Numbered from the stretch's first letter, positions 8,677 to 18,321 are shown. The stretch: 64,000 bases of DNA from Kaistella palustris DSM 21579 (GCF_000422265.1 NZ_KE383812.1:1-64000), one strand, 5' to 3'. Made by a program: numbers and translations. Notes: generated from the letters alone by a model not told the origin.

Positions 8677-8792
8677 TTTGGGCCGACTGCCGCGTGAGGG
8701 ATAGGAACGGTTACCCCGCAGCCCGCCGCAGGCGGGCGAGGAGTATGAGTGGATAGCCCGGCGCAATGAACGACTGCGGCGACACGCCCAAA
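8677..8792 (-). repeat. Structured intergenic element, copy 2 (GC-rich)
   Basis: The segment is bounded by TTTGGGC (8677-8683) and its complement GCCCAAA (8786-8792). Inside is a perfect hairpin GCCCGCC-GCA-GGCGGGC (8721-8737). On the minus strand it reads GGGCTATCCACTCATACTC, then the palindrome, then CCGTTCCTATCCCTCACGC. This matches the layout of the 1365-1440 element with different palindrome sequence. It is far more GC-rich than its surroundings and is likely an interspersed, REP-like family member. Confidence 0.5.
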
Positions 8793-8867
8793 TAAAAGTG
8801 CTGAAAAAGTATTTGCTGCCACAAACCTCGAAAACCTAAATTACTTTCATTATCCAGGGAAATTATG

Positions 8868-8875
8868 TACTTTTG
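8868..8875 (+). promoter_or_regulatory. Promoter -7 box for rpmI-rplT
   Basis: TACTTTTG fits TAnnTTTG. The resulting leader of about 75-80 bases before rpmI is long enough for a ribosomal-protein control element, but no specific structure was identified. Confidence 0.6.
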
Positions 8876-8957
8876 CAGTCGGAAAATTGTGGGAATTCCC
8901 CCGGGCGACACCACGACAACCAAAACGATTGATAACAACCAGATAAAATTAAGCAAA

Positions 8958-9155
8958 ATGCCAAAATTAAAAACTAAATCAGGTGCTAAAAAGCGTTTTA
9001 AGCTGACCGGAACCGGAAAGATTAAAAGAAAAGGTGCTTTCAAAAGCCACATCCTGACCAAAAAAGAAACCAAGCAGAAGAGAAATCTTACGCAAACTTC
9101 TTATGTGGCCGAAGTGGACAAGAAAAGCGTGCTTCGCCAATTAGCTTTAAAATAG
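8958..9155 (+). CDS. rpmI: 50S ribosomal protein L35
   Basis: The 65-residue basic protein [20 protein letters not shown] continues through [16 protein letters not shown] to the end, the normal L35 length. The start is the ATG at 8958. The longer open frame reaching back to 8865 runs across the promoter box and leader and is not credible. rplT follows after 118 bp. In most bacteria rpmI directly follows infC; here 4.9 kb intervene. Confidence 0.97.
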   Translation: MPKLKTKSGAKKRFKLTGTGKIKRKGAFKSHILTKKETKQKRNLTQTSYVAEVDKKSVLRQLALK

Positions 9156-9273
9156 TTTTTATAAATCAACCGGTTTATAAGAATTACAAAAATTCAAAAA
9201 ATTTAACCCTGAAACGGTGCAGAAAAGTGTAATGAAATAATTTGCCGCCCTTTTCAAAAAAACAAATTTAATT

Positions 9274-9618
9274 ATGCCAAGATCAGTAAATGCAGTAGCT
9301 TCCAGAGCTCGCAGAAAAAAAGTAATGAAGCAGGCGAAAGGTTTTTTCGGTAGAAGAAAAAACGTTTGGACCGTAGCTAAAAACGCCGTGCAAAAAGCAA
9401 TGCAATATGCTTACCGCGGTAGAAAAGAGAAGAAAAGAAATTTCCGAAGCCTTTGGATCATGCGTATCAACGCGGGAGCCAGAGAACACGGGATGTCTTA
9501 TTCCCAGTTTATGGGCGCTCTGAAAGCCAACAATATCGAATTGAACAGAAAAGTTCTGGCAGATTTAGCAATGAATCACCCGGAAGCTTTCAAAGCAATC
9601 GTTGACCAAGTAAAATAA
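9274..9618 (+). CDS. rplT: 50S ribosomal protein L20
   Basis: The 114-residue product starts [20 protein letters not shown] and contains [19 protein letters not shown] and the C-terminal globular part with [19 protein letters not shown]. The length is standard. L20 is needed for early 50S assembly and in several bacteria represses its own operon. The 118-bp gap to rpmI is unusually long. A terminator follows the stop. Confidence 0.98.
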   Translation: MPRSVNAVASRARRKKVMKQAKGFFGRRKNVWTVAKNAVQKAMQYAYRGRKEKKRNFRSLWIMRINAGAREHGMSYSQFMGALKANNIELNRKVLADLAMNHPEAFKAIVDQVK

Positions 9619-9647
9619 GTTAAAAAAGTGTTGTTATCAATATCAGG

Positions 9648-9679
9648 ATCTCCTACAGCGATGTAGGGGATTTTTTTTT
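9648..9679 (+). terminator. Terminator after rplT
   Basis: Ten-pair stem ATCTCCTACA / TGTAGGGGAT (one G-T wobble), loop GCGA, followed by eight or more T. Confidence 0.9.
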
Positions 9680-9702
9680 AAATTTATGCCTCAAAAGTAT
9701 TT

Positions 9703-10875
9703 ATGAAAAAATTATTGTTTTTCTCGGCGGTCTGCCTCTCCGCGAATTTCCGCGCCCAGACTTTTACGCAAACCTATCAGAACCGCGTGAACGAGGTATC
9801 GCTGACAAACATAGTCTCCAACCTCACCGATTTCTCAGATCTGGGCGTGAAAACCACGGGTTCCGTAAACAACAATAATGCTTTTGACTGGCTGAAAGCG
9901 AAATATCTTGCGTTTGGATATAACACCGTGCAACTTTCGGAAAATGCTTTTTCCTACAACGGCAAAACCACCAAAAATCTCATCCTTACCAAAACAGGAA
10001 CTGTATATCCAAATACTTACGTTATCGTCTGCGGACATTATGATACCATCGTTGGTCCCGGCGTGAATGACAATGGCAGCGGAACCTCAATTATCCTGGA
10101 AATAGCGAGAATCCTTAAAGACGTACCGACGGAGTATTCCATTAAATTCATCAATTTTTCCGGTGAGGAACAGGGTTTGCGCGGCAGTCAGAATTACGTG
10201 AACACCGTGGTAAACGGCACAAATCCTAAGATGGATATTAAACTCGTGCTCAACATCGATCAGGTGGGCGGTGTAGCCGGCGAGGTAAATAATACCGTTA
10301 CCTGCGAACGAGATACGAGCAGTCCGTCTTCCAACAATGGCGCCTCAAGCACGGCAACGCAGATGCTGATGAACTGCGTGGCGCTCTACTCGCCTCTACA
10401 GGCAAATCTCAATTATGCCTACGGCTCAGATTACATGCCTTTTCAGGCCAACGGCGAGGTAATCACAGGACTTTATGAGTACAATGAAAGTCCTTATCCG
10501 CATTCCGTAAACGATACTTTCGCGAATATGGATCCGACTTTTGTTTATAATGTAGGCAAAGCTGCTTTGGGCGCTGTTCAACATTTCGCACTGGCCAGTA
10601 TTTCGGCATTAGCCATTAATGATTGTCCGCCGGAAAAAATGCTGGAGTCACTGAAGATCTATCCGAATCCTGCGAACGGTTTTGTACAAATTGAGATGCT
10701 AAATTCTGATCTGAAAGATTTCAGTTTTGCGGTTACAGATTTAGCGGGGCGAACTTTAATACAAACAAAGAATGAGAAACGAATCGATGTTTCGAAACTT
10801 TCTTCAGGTATTTATTTGGGCACGATGACGGTTGAGAATCACAAAGTGACGAAAAAAATGATCATTAAAAAATAG
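9703..10875 (+). CDS. Secreted M28 family metallopeptidase with T9SS sorting domain
   Basis: The 390-residue precursor has a signal peptide (MKKLLFFSAVCLSANFRAQ) and an M28 zinc aminopeptidase domain (about 60-300). Visible metal-site motifs are GHYDT (His/Asp near 112-114), GVNDNGSGTS, NFSGEEQGLRGS (catalytic Glu and metal Glu), NIDQVGG and the late His in YPHSVND. The C-terminal 75 residues (from LESLKIYPNPANGFVQIE to VTKKMIIKK) are a type A T9SS sorting domain, so the enzyme is probably exported through PorSS to the surface or medium. It is monocistronic between the rplT terminator and the convergent his operon. Confidence 0.95.
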   Translation: MKKLLFFSAVCLSANFRAQTFTQTYQNRVNEVSLTNIVSNLTDFSDLGVKTTGSVNNNNAFDWLKAKYLAFGYNTVQLSENAFSYNGKTTKNLILTKTGTVYPNTYVIVCGHYDTIVGPGVNDNGSGTSIILEIARILKDVPTEYSIKFINFSGEEQGLRGSQNYVNTVVNGTNPKMDIKLVLNIDQVGGVAGEVNNTVTCERDTSSPSSNNGASSTATQMLMNCVALYSPLQANLNYAYGSDYMPFQANGEVITGLYEYNESPYPHSVNDTFANMDPTFVYNVGKAALGAVQHFALASISALAINDCPPEKMLESLKIYPNPANGFVQIEMLNSDLKDFSFAVTDLAGRTLIQTKNEKRIDVSKLSSGIYLGTMTVENHKVTKKMIIKK

Positions 10876-10966
10876 CCCATGGAATCAGCGCGAAATTTTC
10901 TGTTTCGCAGTTTATAACATTCCTGAAATCTGTGAAATCTGTGCGGGATAAATAAAAACGGTTCTG

Positions 10967-11557
10967 TTACTTTTGATTCCGATTCATTAACACTTCCTCG
11001 ATCTCGGTCAGCGAAAACGATTTTGCTTTCAACAGGATCAAAAGGTGGTAGAGCAAATCCGCGGCTTCATTTTTAAATAAGTCAGCGTTATCATCTTTCG
11101 CTTCAATCACCAATTCTACAGCTTCCTCTCCTACTTTCTGCGCCATTTTATTGATACCTCTTTGATACAAATCATAAGTATAAGAATTGGTGACTTTTTG
11201 ATCAATTCTTTCCGAAATGGTTTCTTCTAATTCATATAAAAAGCCTTTCGCTTTTTTTTCTTCAAAACAACCGAAACTTCCGGTGTGACAAACATTTCCG
11301 GCAGGTTTCACCTGAATTAATAAAGCATCTGAATCGCAATCTTGTTTGATGCTTTTTACGTATAGATAATTTTCAGAGGTTTCGCCTTTCAACCAAATTC
11401 TGTTTTTGGTACGGCTGAAGAAATGAACGCGTCCGTCTTTCTGCGTTAATTCCAACGCTTCTTTGTTCGTATAACCCAACATCAAAACCTGCTGCGTGCG
11501 ATCGTCCTGAATAATTACAGGAACTAAACCGTTTCCTTTTTCAAAATCTAATTTCAT
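10967..11557 (-). CDS. hisIE: Bifunctional phosphoribosyl-AMP cyclohydrolase / phosphoribosyl-ATP pyrophosphatase
   Basis: It catalyses steps 2 and 3 of histidine synthesis. From the ATG at 11557 (MKLDFEKGNGLVPVIIQD) the protein has about 196 residues. The HisI domain (about 1-110) shows the Zn/Mg residues in DCDSDALL and NVCHTGSFGCF. The HisE domain (about 115-196) contains ETISERI, GEEAVELVIEAK and NEAADLLYHLLILL. Twelve extra in-frame codons upstream (to 11593) have no homology, so the internal ATG is preferred. It is the last gene of the his operon, 88 bp after hisF. Confidence 0.96.
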   Translation of the reverse strand: MKLDFEKGNGLVPVIIQDDRTQQVLMLGYTNKEALELTQKDGRVHFFSRTKNRIWLKGETSENYLYVKSIKQDCDSDALLIQVKPAGNVCHTGSFGCFEEKKAKGFLYELEETISERIDQKVTNSYTYDLYQRGINKMAQKVGEEAVELVIEAKDDNADLFKNEAADLLYHLLILLKAKSFSLTEIEEVLMNRNQK

Positions 11558-11644
11558 ATGTGATTTTTTATTGTTTTTAAATGTCATATGCAATCGCCTT
11601 AAACAGTATTCGTATTTATTTGTAACTGGTTCCTGGCAATTTCA

Positions 11645-12397
11645 TCATCTTATGGATATTTTGTTTTGTTTTAAATTTTCTTTTAAGTCGGAGATTTTTA
11701 TTTCATTAAAGTGAAAAATACTCGCAGCCAAAGCGCCAGTAACATTTGTCTTAGTAAAAACTTCAGTAAAATCTTCCATCTTTCCTGCACCGCCTGAAGC
11801 GATAATTGGAAGGTGACAAACATCTGAAACATTTTGTAACATTCGGATGTCGAAACCATTTTTCGTTCCGTCAAAATCCATTGAAGTCAGCAGGATTTCT
11901 CCCGCTCCTAAATCGGCAACCGTTTTTATCCAGCCTAAAGTTTTCAGTTTTGTTTGAATTTTTCCTCCATTAATGAAAACATAATCTTCACCGTTGATAT
12001 TTTTGGAATCAACCGCAACTACGACACATTGATTTCCGAATTGTTGGGCGATTTCCGTAATCAGTTCCGGTCGGCGAACCGCTGCAGAATTGATGGAAAC
12101 TTTATCTGCGCCAGCTTTTAATAAAGCTGCAACATCTTGAACAGAAGAAATTCCGCCACCAATGGTAAAAGGAATATTGATTTCTAAACTGAGTTTTTCC
12201 ACGAGTTCAATTAAAGTCTTTCTACCTTCTAAAGTCGCCGTTATATCGAGGAAAACCAATTCGTCCGCACCATCTTTAACATACTTTTTTGCAAGTTCAA
12301 CTGGATCACCGGCAATTCTTAAATCTTCAAACTGAATCCCTTTTACCGTTTTTCCATCTTTGATATCCAAACACGGGATTATTCTTTTCTTTAACAT
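11645..12397 (-). CDS. hisF: Imidazole glycerol phosphate synthase, cyclase subunit
   Basis: HisF forms IGP and AICAR from PRFAR using ammonia supplied by HisH. The 250-residue TIM barrel starts [20 protein letters not shown] (catalytic Asp11 in CLDIKDG). It shows phosphate-binding loops FTIGGGISS and [12 protein letters not shown] and the second catalytic Asp in VVVAVDSKN (about 130). The hisA stop and this start overlap (TAATG), indicating translational coupling. Confidence 0.98.
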   Translation of the reverse strand: MLKKRIIPCLDIKDGKTVKGIQFEDLRIAGDPVELAKKYVKDGADELVFLDITATLEGRKTLIELVEKLSLEINIPFTIGGGISSVQDVAALLKAGADKVSINSAAVRRPELITEIAQQFGNQCVVVAVDSKNINGEDYVFINGGKIQTKLKTLGWIKTVADLGAGEILLTSMDFDGTKNGFDIRMLQNVSDVCHLPIIASGGAGKMEDFTEVFTKTNVTGALAASIFHFNEIKISDLKENLKQNKISIR

Positions 12398-13110
12398 TAA
12401 TTAAATTTTTGAAGTTCCTGTAAACTGATTTTTCCTTCATACAAAGCCTTTCCGATAATCGCTCCGGAACAACCGAGTTCCTTTAAATCATCTAAATCTT
12501 TCATTGAAGAAATCCCACCGCTTGCGATTAAGGAAATATTTGATTGACTTAAAATTTCTTTATACAATTCGAATGACGGACCTTCCAACATTCCGTCTTT
12601 TGAAATATCTGTACAGATTACTTGATTGATTCCTTTTCTTTGATAAGCTTGAATAAACTCCAAAACATCGAAATTAGAATCCGTCAACCAGCCTGAAGTT
12701 TTCACTTTTCGGTCTAAACAATCTGCACCTAAAATTAATTTTTCAGCGCCAAATTCTTTAATCCATTCTTCACACATTTCAGGATTTTCTACTGCAATAC
12801 TTCCTATAGTCACTTGATTTGCTCCTGCATTGAAAGCACTTTCCAAACTTTCGCGCGTTTTGATTCCACCTCCGAAATCAATAATCAAATTTGTTTCAGA
12901 TGCGAGAATTTCTAAAGTTTTTAAATTTTTAATAGTCTTAGCTTTTGCACCATCTAAATCAACCAGATGCAAATATTGGATTCCATTTGCTTCATATTCT
13001 TTTGCAATATGTAATGGATCTTCGTGATAAATTTTCTTGGTATCGTAATCGCCTTTTGAAAGACGGACGCATTTTCCGTCGATAATATCTATGGCTGGAA
13101 TGAGTTTCAT
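12397..13110 (-). CDS. hisA: ProFAR isomerase
   Basis: HisA isomerises ProFAR to PRFAR. It is a TIM barrel of 237 residues beginning [20 protein letters not shown], with catalytic Asp8 and a later Asp in [14 protein letters not shown]. Phosphate loops are [10 protein letters not shown] and [12 protein letters not shown]. The internal ATG at 13110 is chosen; the ten upstream codons (to 13140) run into the inverted-repeat element and are not conserved-looking. It overlaps hisF by one base. Confidence 0.97.
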   Translation of the reverse strand: MKLIPAIDIIDGKCVRLSKGDYDTKKIYHEDPLHIAKEYEANGIQYLHLVDLDGAKAKTIKNLKTLEILASETNLIIDFGGGIKTRESLESAFNAGANQVTIGSIAVENPEMCEEWIKEFGAEKLILGADCLDRKVKTSGWLTDSNFDVLEFIQAYQRKGINQVICTDISKDGMLEGPSFELYKEILSQSNISLIASGGISSMKDLDDLKELGCSGAIIGKALYEGKISLQELQKFN

Positions 13111-13126
13111 TTTATATTTATTTAAA

Positions 13127-13258
13127 ACCACAAAAGGCACAAAAGTTTTTTAATTCTTAAAGAACTCAAAAATGCATAAAAGTGTAAATGTTAACTTCAT
13201 ACCTTTTACGCACTTTAAACAGATCAAATTTCACCTGTACTTTTGTGCCTTTTGTGGT
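13127..13258. repeat. MITE-like inverted-repeat element inside the his operon
   Basis: ACCACAAAAGGCACAAAAG (13127-13145) is repeated exactly in inverted orientation at 13240-13258, a perfect 19-bp terminal inverted repeat bounding 132 bp. Inside, AAAGTGTAAA and TTTTACGCACTTT form a second, imperfect inverted repeat, so the whole unit can fold as one long hairpin. No ORF is present. Sequences of this type are scattered in flavobacterial genomes (from memory). It separates hisH from hisA on the operon transcript. Confidence 0.75.
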
Positions 13259-13262
13259 TAAT

Positions 13263-13844
13263 TTATTTTAGTTTTAAAAAGTTTTGAAGAACTAAAGAAC
13301 CAACATCGCCGGATTTCTCCGAGTGAAACTGCGTTCCATAGAAATTATCTTTCTGCAAAGTCGCACTGAATGGCAAAATATAATCACATTCAGAAGTTGT
13401 ATTTTCACCAATCTCACAATAATAACTGTGGACAAAATAGAAATTATCTTCTTCAGAAATTCCATTTAAAAGTTGATCCCTTATCTTCTGTAAATTATTC
13501 CAACCCATGTGCGGAACAATATCTCTGCCGGGAAATTGCTTCACTTTTAAATTAAAAATCCCCAAACATTCTGTATTTCCTTCTTCTGAAAAATTACACA
13601 ACAATTGTTGGCCTAAACAAATTCCTAAAAATGGTTGTTTCAAAGTCGGAATTAATTCGTCCAACATTAAAGATTTCAAATAATTCATTGCCGTTGAAGC
13701 TTCACCAACTCCGGGAAAGATGACTTTCTCCGCATTTCTAATTTCTTCCGTATTTGAAGTTATCAAAGTTTCATAACCTAGTTTCTTCACTGCATTTTCA
13801 ACGGATTTTACATTTCCGGCAACGTAATCGATAATCGCTATCAT
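13263..13844 (-). CDS. hisH: Imidazole glycerol phosphate synthase, glutaminase subunit
   Basis: HisH releases ammonia from glutamine for HisF. The 193-residue class I amidotransferase has the oxyanion region FPGVGEAS, nucleophile Cys76 in GICLGQQLL and the catalytic His-x-Glu in [10 protein letters not shown] (about 170). Its ATG overlaps the hisB stop by four bases. The downstream neighbour hisA is 152 bp away because of the inserted inverted-repeat element. Confidence 0.97.
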   Translation of the reverse strand: MIAIIDYVAGNVKSVENAVKKLGYETLITSNTEEIRNAEKVIFPGVGEASTAMNYLKSLMLDELIPTLKQPFLGICLGQQLLCNFSEEGNTECLGIFNLKVKQFPGRDIVPHMGWNNLQKIRDQLLNGISEEDNFYFVHSYYCEIGENTTSECDYILPFSATLQKDNFYGTQFHSEKSGDVGSLVLQNFLKLK

Positions 13845-14935
13845 AATATTCCTTTGGTGCTTGGGATGGAGAAATTATTGGCATCTCGCTTTACTGCATC
13901 ACGTAAAACTTTGGCAAAAGCTTTAAAAATCGACTCAATTTTGTGATGTTCATTTTCACCTTCACATTGAATATTGAGATTGCATTTTCCAGTATCCGTG
14001 AATGATTTAAAGAAATGATAAAACAATTCTGTCGGAACATCACCAATTTTTTCACGTTTAAAACCGACGTTCCAAACTAACCAGTTTCGTCCGCCAAAAT
14101 CTAATGCGACTTGCGCCAAACAATCATCCATCGGTAACGCAAAAGCATAACGTTCAATTCCTTTTTTCGAACCTAAAGCCTGCTCAAAACAAGTTCCTAA
14201 AACCAAAGCCGTATCTTCAATCGTGTGATGTTCATCAACCTGCAAATCACCATTAACCAAAACTTCTAAATCAAAATTCCCGTGTTTTGAAATCTGCTCG
14301 AGCATGTGATCAAAGAAAGCTAAACCTGTATTGATATTGGATTTTCCGCTTCCATCTAAATTAAGTTCAACAGATATTTCCGTTTCTTTTGTTTTACGAT
14401 TAACTTTTACTTTGCGCGGAATTTGTTTTAAATATTGATAGATTTCATCCCAGTTGTTTGTTGTTAAAGTCGCATCATCAAAATTCCCATCAGAAATAAA
14501 AATCGATTTCGTTCCTAAGTTTTTCGCAAGTTCTACATCTGTTTTTCGATCACCGATAACAAAAGAGTTTTTTAAATCATAATTCCCGTAAATGTATTTT
14601 TGAAGCAATCCAGTTCTTGGTTTTCGATTGGGAGAATTGTCAGATTCAAAACTATCATCAATTAAAATATCTGAAAAAATAATACTTTCATTGGCTAAAG
14701 TTTTCAGCATTTTTTCCTGTGGAATTCGGAATTTTTCTTCCGGAAAAGAATCTGTTCCTAAACCATCTTGATTCGTAACCATGACCAATTCGTAATCCAG
14801 TTCCTGTACGATCTTGGCTAAATTTTGAATGACTTTTGGATAGAATTCTAATTTCTCCAAAGAATCTACTTGCAAATCTGTCGGCGGTTCAATAATTATA
14901 GTTCCGTCGCGGTCGATAAATAATACTTTTTTCAT
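13841..14935 (-). CDS. hisB: Bifunctional histidinol-phosphatase / imidazoleglycerol-phosphate dehydratase
   Basis: The 364-residue fusion covers two steps of the pathway. The N-terminal HAD phosphatase (about 1-165) has FIDRDGTI (Asp8 nucleophile, Asp10) and [17 protein letters not shown]. The C-terminal dehydratase (about 175-364) has the His-rich Mn sites [27 protein letters not shown] and the late [14 protein letters not shown]. The fused form is usual in Bacteroidetes and enterobacteria. It overlaps both hisC and hisH by four bases. Confidence 0.98.
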   Translation of the reverse strand: MKKVLFIDRDGTIIIEPPTDLQVDSLEKLEFYPKVIQNLAKIVQELDYELVMVTNQDGLGTDSFPEEKFRIPQEKMLKTLANESIIFSDILIDDSFESDNSPNRKPRTGLLQKYIYGNYDLKNSFVIGDRKTDVELAKNLGTKSIFISDGNFDDATLTTNNWDEIYQYLKQIPRKVKVNRKTKETEISVELNLDGSGKSNINTGLAFFDHMLEQISKHGNFDLEVLVNGDLQVDEHHTIEDTALVLGTCFEQALGSKKGIERYAFALPMDDCLAQVALDFGGRNWLVWNVGFKREKIGDVPTELFYHFFKSFTDTGKCNLNIQCEGENEHHKIESIFKAFAKVLRDAVKRDANNFSIPSTKGIL

Positions 14936-15963
14936 GATTCTTTTATTTCTGATAATACCTTTAATAATTCTGAATTTTCATCAGCATTTCCAACACTTAT
15001 TCGAAGGCAGTTATTTAAGCTTGGATGTCTTAGACTTGTCAGAATATTTTTGTCTAATAATTTCTGATAGATCAATTGTGCATCTTTAAATTCAATGAGG
15101 AAGAAATTAGCATCGGACGGAAATATTTTCACAACGGAATTAATTCCTTCTAAACCTAACTTCAGTTTTTCTTTCTCTTTTAAAATAATTGAAATGTTAT
15201 TTTTTAATACTTCCAAATTATTTAATTGTAGCAAAGCCAATTTTTGACTTTCTGAACTGATGTTGTAAGGAGGTTTAAGTTGTATGAACAAACTCGCAAT
15301 TTCTATTGAAGAAAATCCAACTCCAATTCGTAAACCTGCCATTCCAAAAGCTTTTGACAACGTTTTTAAAACAATTAAGTTTGGATATTTATTCAATAAT
15401 TTGACCGCAGAATCTTCTGGAGAAAACTCAATATACGCTTCATCGACTACTACAATCCCATTAAAATTTTGAATGTAAAATTCTAAATCGTCAATCGAAT
15501 TCCCGGTTGGATTATTCGGGGAACACAGAAATAAAACTTTAGCCTGACTTTTAGAAACTGTATCTAAAAACAAGTCTTTCTCCAATTGAAAACCTGAATT
15601 CAGTTCCAGTTTTTCAACCTGAACATTATTCATTCTTGCATAAATTTCATACATCACAAAACTTGGATTCATGATCAAAATCGAATCTTTCGTTGGTTCG
15701 CAGAAAATTCTCATGGTCAAATCGATCAACTCATCGCTTCCATTTCCTAAAAATAAATTCTCGGTTTTTGCCTGGTTAATTTCGGCCAGTTTCTTTTTTA
15801 ACTGAATCGGATCACCATCCGGATAGCGGTTAAATTCACCAAAAGGATTTTCATTCGCATCCAAATAAACCGCTTGTTTATTGATATAAGAATCACGTAA
15901 AGTTTGGTAAGATTTCACTCCAGCCAAATGTGGGCGAACCTTATTATTTAAATTAAATTCCAT
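14932..15963 (-). CDS. hisC: Histidinol-phosphate aminotransferase
   Basis: The 343-residue PLP aminotransferase (fold type I) makes histidinol phosphate. Visible motifs are [44 protein letters not shown], the PLP-lysine block [15 protein letters not shown] (about 205) and the C-terminal Arg in NCLRISVGN. The ATG overlaps the hisD end by 11 bases, consistent with coupling. Confidence 0.98.
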   Translation of the reverse strand: MEFNLNNKVRPHLAGVKSYQTLRDSYINKQAVYLDANENPFGEFNRYPDGDPIQLKKKLAEINQAKTENLFLGNGSDELIDLTMRIFCEPTKDSILIMNPSFVMYEIYARMNNVQVEKLELNSGFQLEKDLFLDTVSKSQAKVLFLCSPNNPTGNSIDDLEFYIQNFNGIVVVDEAYIEFSPEDSAVKLLNKYPNLIVLKTLSKAFGMAGLRIGVGFSSIEIASLFIQLKPPYNISSESQKLALLQLNNLEVLKNNISIILKEKEKLKLGLEGINSVVKIFPSDANFFLIEFKDAQLIYQKLLDKNILTSLRHPSLNNCLRISVGNADENSELLKVLSEIKES

Positions 15964-17248
15964 TCTGTAAAGATTTTAAGCGAAGTGAAACTGCATTTTT
16001 GTGAGCGATCAAACCTTCTGCAGCTGCCATAATTTCGATAGTTTTTCCAATATTCTTCAATCCTGTTTTTGAAATTTCCTGAATGGTGATTTTCTTAACA
16101 AAACTGTCCAGAGAAACGCCACTATAATTTTTAGCAAAACCATTGGTTGGCAAAGTGTGATTTGTTCCACTCGCATAATCTCCGGCTGACTCGGGTGTAT
16201 AATTCCCAAGGAAAATTGAACCAGCATTTTGAATTTTAGAAATATAACTTCCCGAATTATCCACGGCTAAAATTAAATGTTCAGGCGCATAGAAATTACT
16301 CATTTCAATTGCTTCATCAATTGATTTCAATAAAATAAAACGGCTGTTCACTAAAGCAGTTTTTGCAATTTCGTTCCTTGGAAGTTCAGCTAATTGCTTT
16401 TCAATTTCATTTAAAGTTTCATTAAAAATGATTTCATCGGTCGAAATAAAAATCACTTGCGAATCAGATCCGTGTTCCGCTTGAGACAATAAATCTGCCG
16501 CGCAAAATTCAGGATTGGCGGATTGATCAGCGATTACCAAAACTTCGCTTGGTCCTGCAGGTAAATCGATTGCCACCTTATATTCCGTCGCCAATTGTTT
16601 CGCCTGCGTCACATATTGATTTCCGGGACCGAAGATTTTATCAACTTTCGAAATAGTTTCAGTGCCAAAAGTTAAAGCAGCAATCGCTTGTGCGCCACCA
16701 ACTTTGAAAATTTTTGTAATTCCACACAATTGCGCAGTATATAAAATCGCGGGATTAACCGAACCGTCTTTATGTGGTGGCGTACAAAGAAAAATTTCTT
16801 TGCAACCTGCAATCTGAGCGGGAACAGCCAACATTAAAACCGTCGAAAAAAGTGGCGCTGTTCCGCCTGGAATATACAATCCAACTTTTTCAATCGCTCT
16901 GTATTCTCGCCAACAAATAACTCCTTCGGTGGTTTCAATTTCTTTGGTATTTCCTTTTTGAGCAAAGTGGAATTTGTAAATATTATTTTTCGCTTGATTA
17001 ATTGCAGCATTTAATTCTTCTGAAACTTCATTAATCGCAAATTCTATTTCTTTTTCAGAAACCAGTAAATTTTCAATATCGACTTGATCAAATTTCGCAG
17101 AGAATTCTTTTAAGGCGGAATCTCCTTCATTTTTTACTTTTAAGAAAATGTCCTGAACGGTATTTCTCAAATCCATTTTCGCAAGAACGGGTCTTTTTAA
17201 AAGTATTTTCCAAGTATGTTGCTCCGGATATTTAAATATATTTTTCAT
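15953..17248 (-). CDS. hisD: Histidinol dehydrogenase
   Basis: It oxidises histidinol to histidine with NAD in the last two steps. From the ATG at 17248 (MKNIFKYPEQHTW) the protein has 431 residues, the normal size. Motifs include GLYIPGGTAPLFSTVLM, FKVGGAQAIAALTFGT, KIFGPGNQYVTQAK, DLPAGPSEVLVIAD, SQAEHGSDSQ and the His pair regions ending in APEHLIL and SGTNHTLPT. Twenty-two in-frame codons upstream (to 17314) are ignored because the conserved N-terminus begins at the internal ATG. Confidence 0.97.
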   Translation of the reverse strand: MKNIFKYPEQHTWKILLKRPVLAKMDLRNTVQDIFLKVKNEGDSALKEFSAKFDQVDIENLLVSEKEIEFAINEVSEELNAAINQAKNNIYKFHFAQKGNTKEIETTEGVICWREYRAIEKVGLYIPGGTAPLFSTVLMLAVPAQIAGCKEIFLCTPPHKDGSVNPAILYTAQLCGITKIFKVGGAQAIAALTFGTETISKVDKIFGPGNQYVTQAKQLATEYKVAIDLPAGPSEVLVIADQSANPEFCAADLLSQAEHGSDSQVIFISTDEIIFNETLNEIEKQLAELPRNEIAKTALVNSRFILLKSIDEAIEMSNFYAPEHLILAVDNSGSYISKIQNAGSIFLGNYTPESAGDYASGTNHTLPTNGFAKNYSGVSLDSFVKKITIQEISKTGLKNIGKTIEIMAAAEGLIAHKNAVSLRLKSLQNGI

Positions 17249-17445
17249 TTTTACTGTTTTTGGACTTATTTTTAAAGCAAATACGCTAAGTAATTTTATT
17301 ATTCTGTTGATCAATTACGATTGCAAAGGCGTTTCACTCAGCAGAGGCGTGTGGCCTTTTGTAGTAGGTTGTACATTGTACTTTTTACAAATTATTAAAT
17401 TCTAACGGCTCATGTTTAATATCTAATTGTCTCATTTCTAACATT
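17249..17445. other. 197-bp hisG-hisD spacer without a gene
   Basis: Most his junctions here overlap, so this gap is unusual. It contains a short palindrome (GTACATTGTAC, around 17372) and no T-run hairpin or ORF. It may be a decayed insertion; no feature is claimed. Confidence 0.5.
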
Positions 17446-18303
17446 TTACAAAACCATTTTTTCAATTGGAATCACCAAGATACCTTCTGCACCAAACTTT
17501 TTTAACTCATCGATAATTTTCCAGAATTCATTCTCCCGAACAACAGAGTGAATACTACTCCATCCAGATTCTGCTAAAGGTAAAACGGTTGGAGATTTCA
17601 TGCCGGGTAAAATTTCAATTATTTTTTCAATGGAATCATTCGGAGCATTAAGCAAAATGTATTTATTTTCACGGGAATTAATAACTGCCTGAATTCGGAA
17701 AAGGAAAGATTCAAGAATTATTGAAATATCATCAGGAAGATTTTTGCTGCAAATTAAAACAGCCTCACTTTTTAAAACTTGCTCCACTTCTTTCAATCCA
17801 TTATGCAATAAAGTACTTCCGGAACTCACCAAATCGGCGATCGTATCTGCTAAACCGATACTTGGCGCAATTTCCACACTTCCGGAAATTTCAACGATTT
17901 CGGCATTGATATTATTTTTATCGAAATAATTTTTAACAATGGAAGGATAAGAAGTTGCTATTTTTTTCTGATCAAAAAAAGTCAAGTCGGTATACTCTTG
18001 ATCTTTTGGAATTGCTAATGATAATCTGCAATTTGCAAAACCTAATTTTTTAATCAAGTCAACATTTTTTTTCTGTTCCAGAACTTCGTTTTCTCCGATA
18101 ATCCCAATATCTACAATTCCCTGTTCCACATATTTTGGAATATCATCATCGCGAAGAAAGAGAATTTCTAAAGGAAAATTGGTAGCAGAATTTTTCAGTT
18201 TGCTTTTAAAATCAGGAATTTTAATTCCACATTCCTGCAAAAGCTCTAAAGATTTCTCGCTTAAGCGTCCGCTTTTTTGGAGGGCAATTTTTAATTTGTT
18301 CAC
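17446..18303 (-). CDS. hisG: ATP phosphoribosyltransferase, long form
   Basis: HisG starts histidine synthesis by joining ATP and PRPP and is the usual feedback target. From the GTG at 18303 (NKLKIALQKSGRLSEKSLE) it has 285 residues, the length of the long, self-sufficient form with a C-terminal ACT-like regulatory domain (about 210-285, around SPTVLPLAESGWSSIHSV). Catalytic-domain features are VDIGIIGENEVLEQ and the PRPP loop DTIADLVSSGSTL. A GTG at 18351 is also in frame, but it sits immediately after the attenuator's T-run and adds 16 non-conserved residues, so it is rejected. Confidence 0.95.
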   Translation of the reverse strand: MNKLKIALQKSGRLSEKSLELLQECGIKIPDFKSKLKNSATNFPLEILFLRDDDIPKYVEQGIVDIGIIGENEVLEQKKNVDLIKKLGFANCRLSLAIPKDQEYTDLTFFDQKKIATSYPSIVKNYFDKNNINAEIVEISGSVEIAPSIGLADTIADLVSSGSTLLHNGLKEVEQVLKSEAVLICSKNLPDDISIILESFLFRIQAVINSRENKYILLNAPNDSIEKIIEILPGMKSPTVLPLAESGWSSIHSVVRENEFWKIIDELKKFGAEGILVIPIEKMVL

Positions 18304-18321
18304 GTTCAATTTTGAGATTGG

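Larger units (their letters stand above)
8484..8957. other. 474-bp spacer: two promoter boxes and a GC-rich element
   Basis: It holds a minus-strand TATATTTG at 8530-8537 for the DUF2200 gene, the structured element at 8677-8792, and the rpmI promoter box and leader at 8868-8957. No coding region is supported. A minus-strand ORF across 8711-9073 is a by-product of the GC-rich element and rpmI. Confidence 0.7.

Noticed and set aside
8711-9073. Minus-strand ORF across the GC-rich element and rpmI
   Set aside because: It overlaps rpmI and its promoter on the opposite strand and arises from the repeat's G+C richness.
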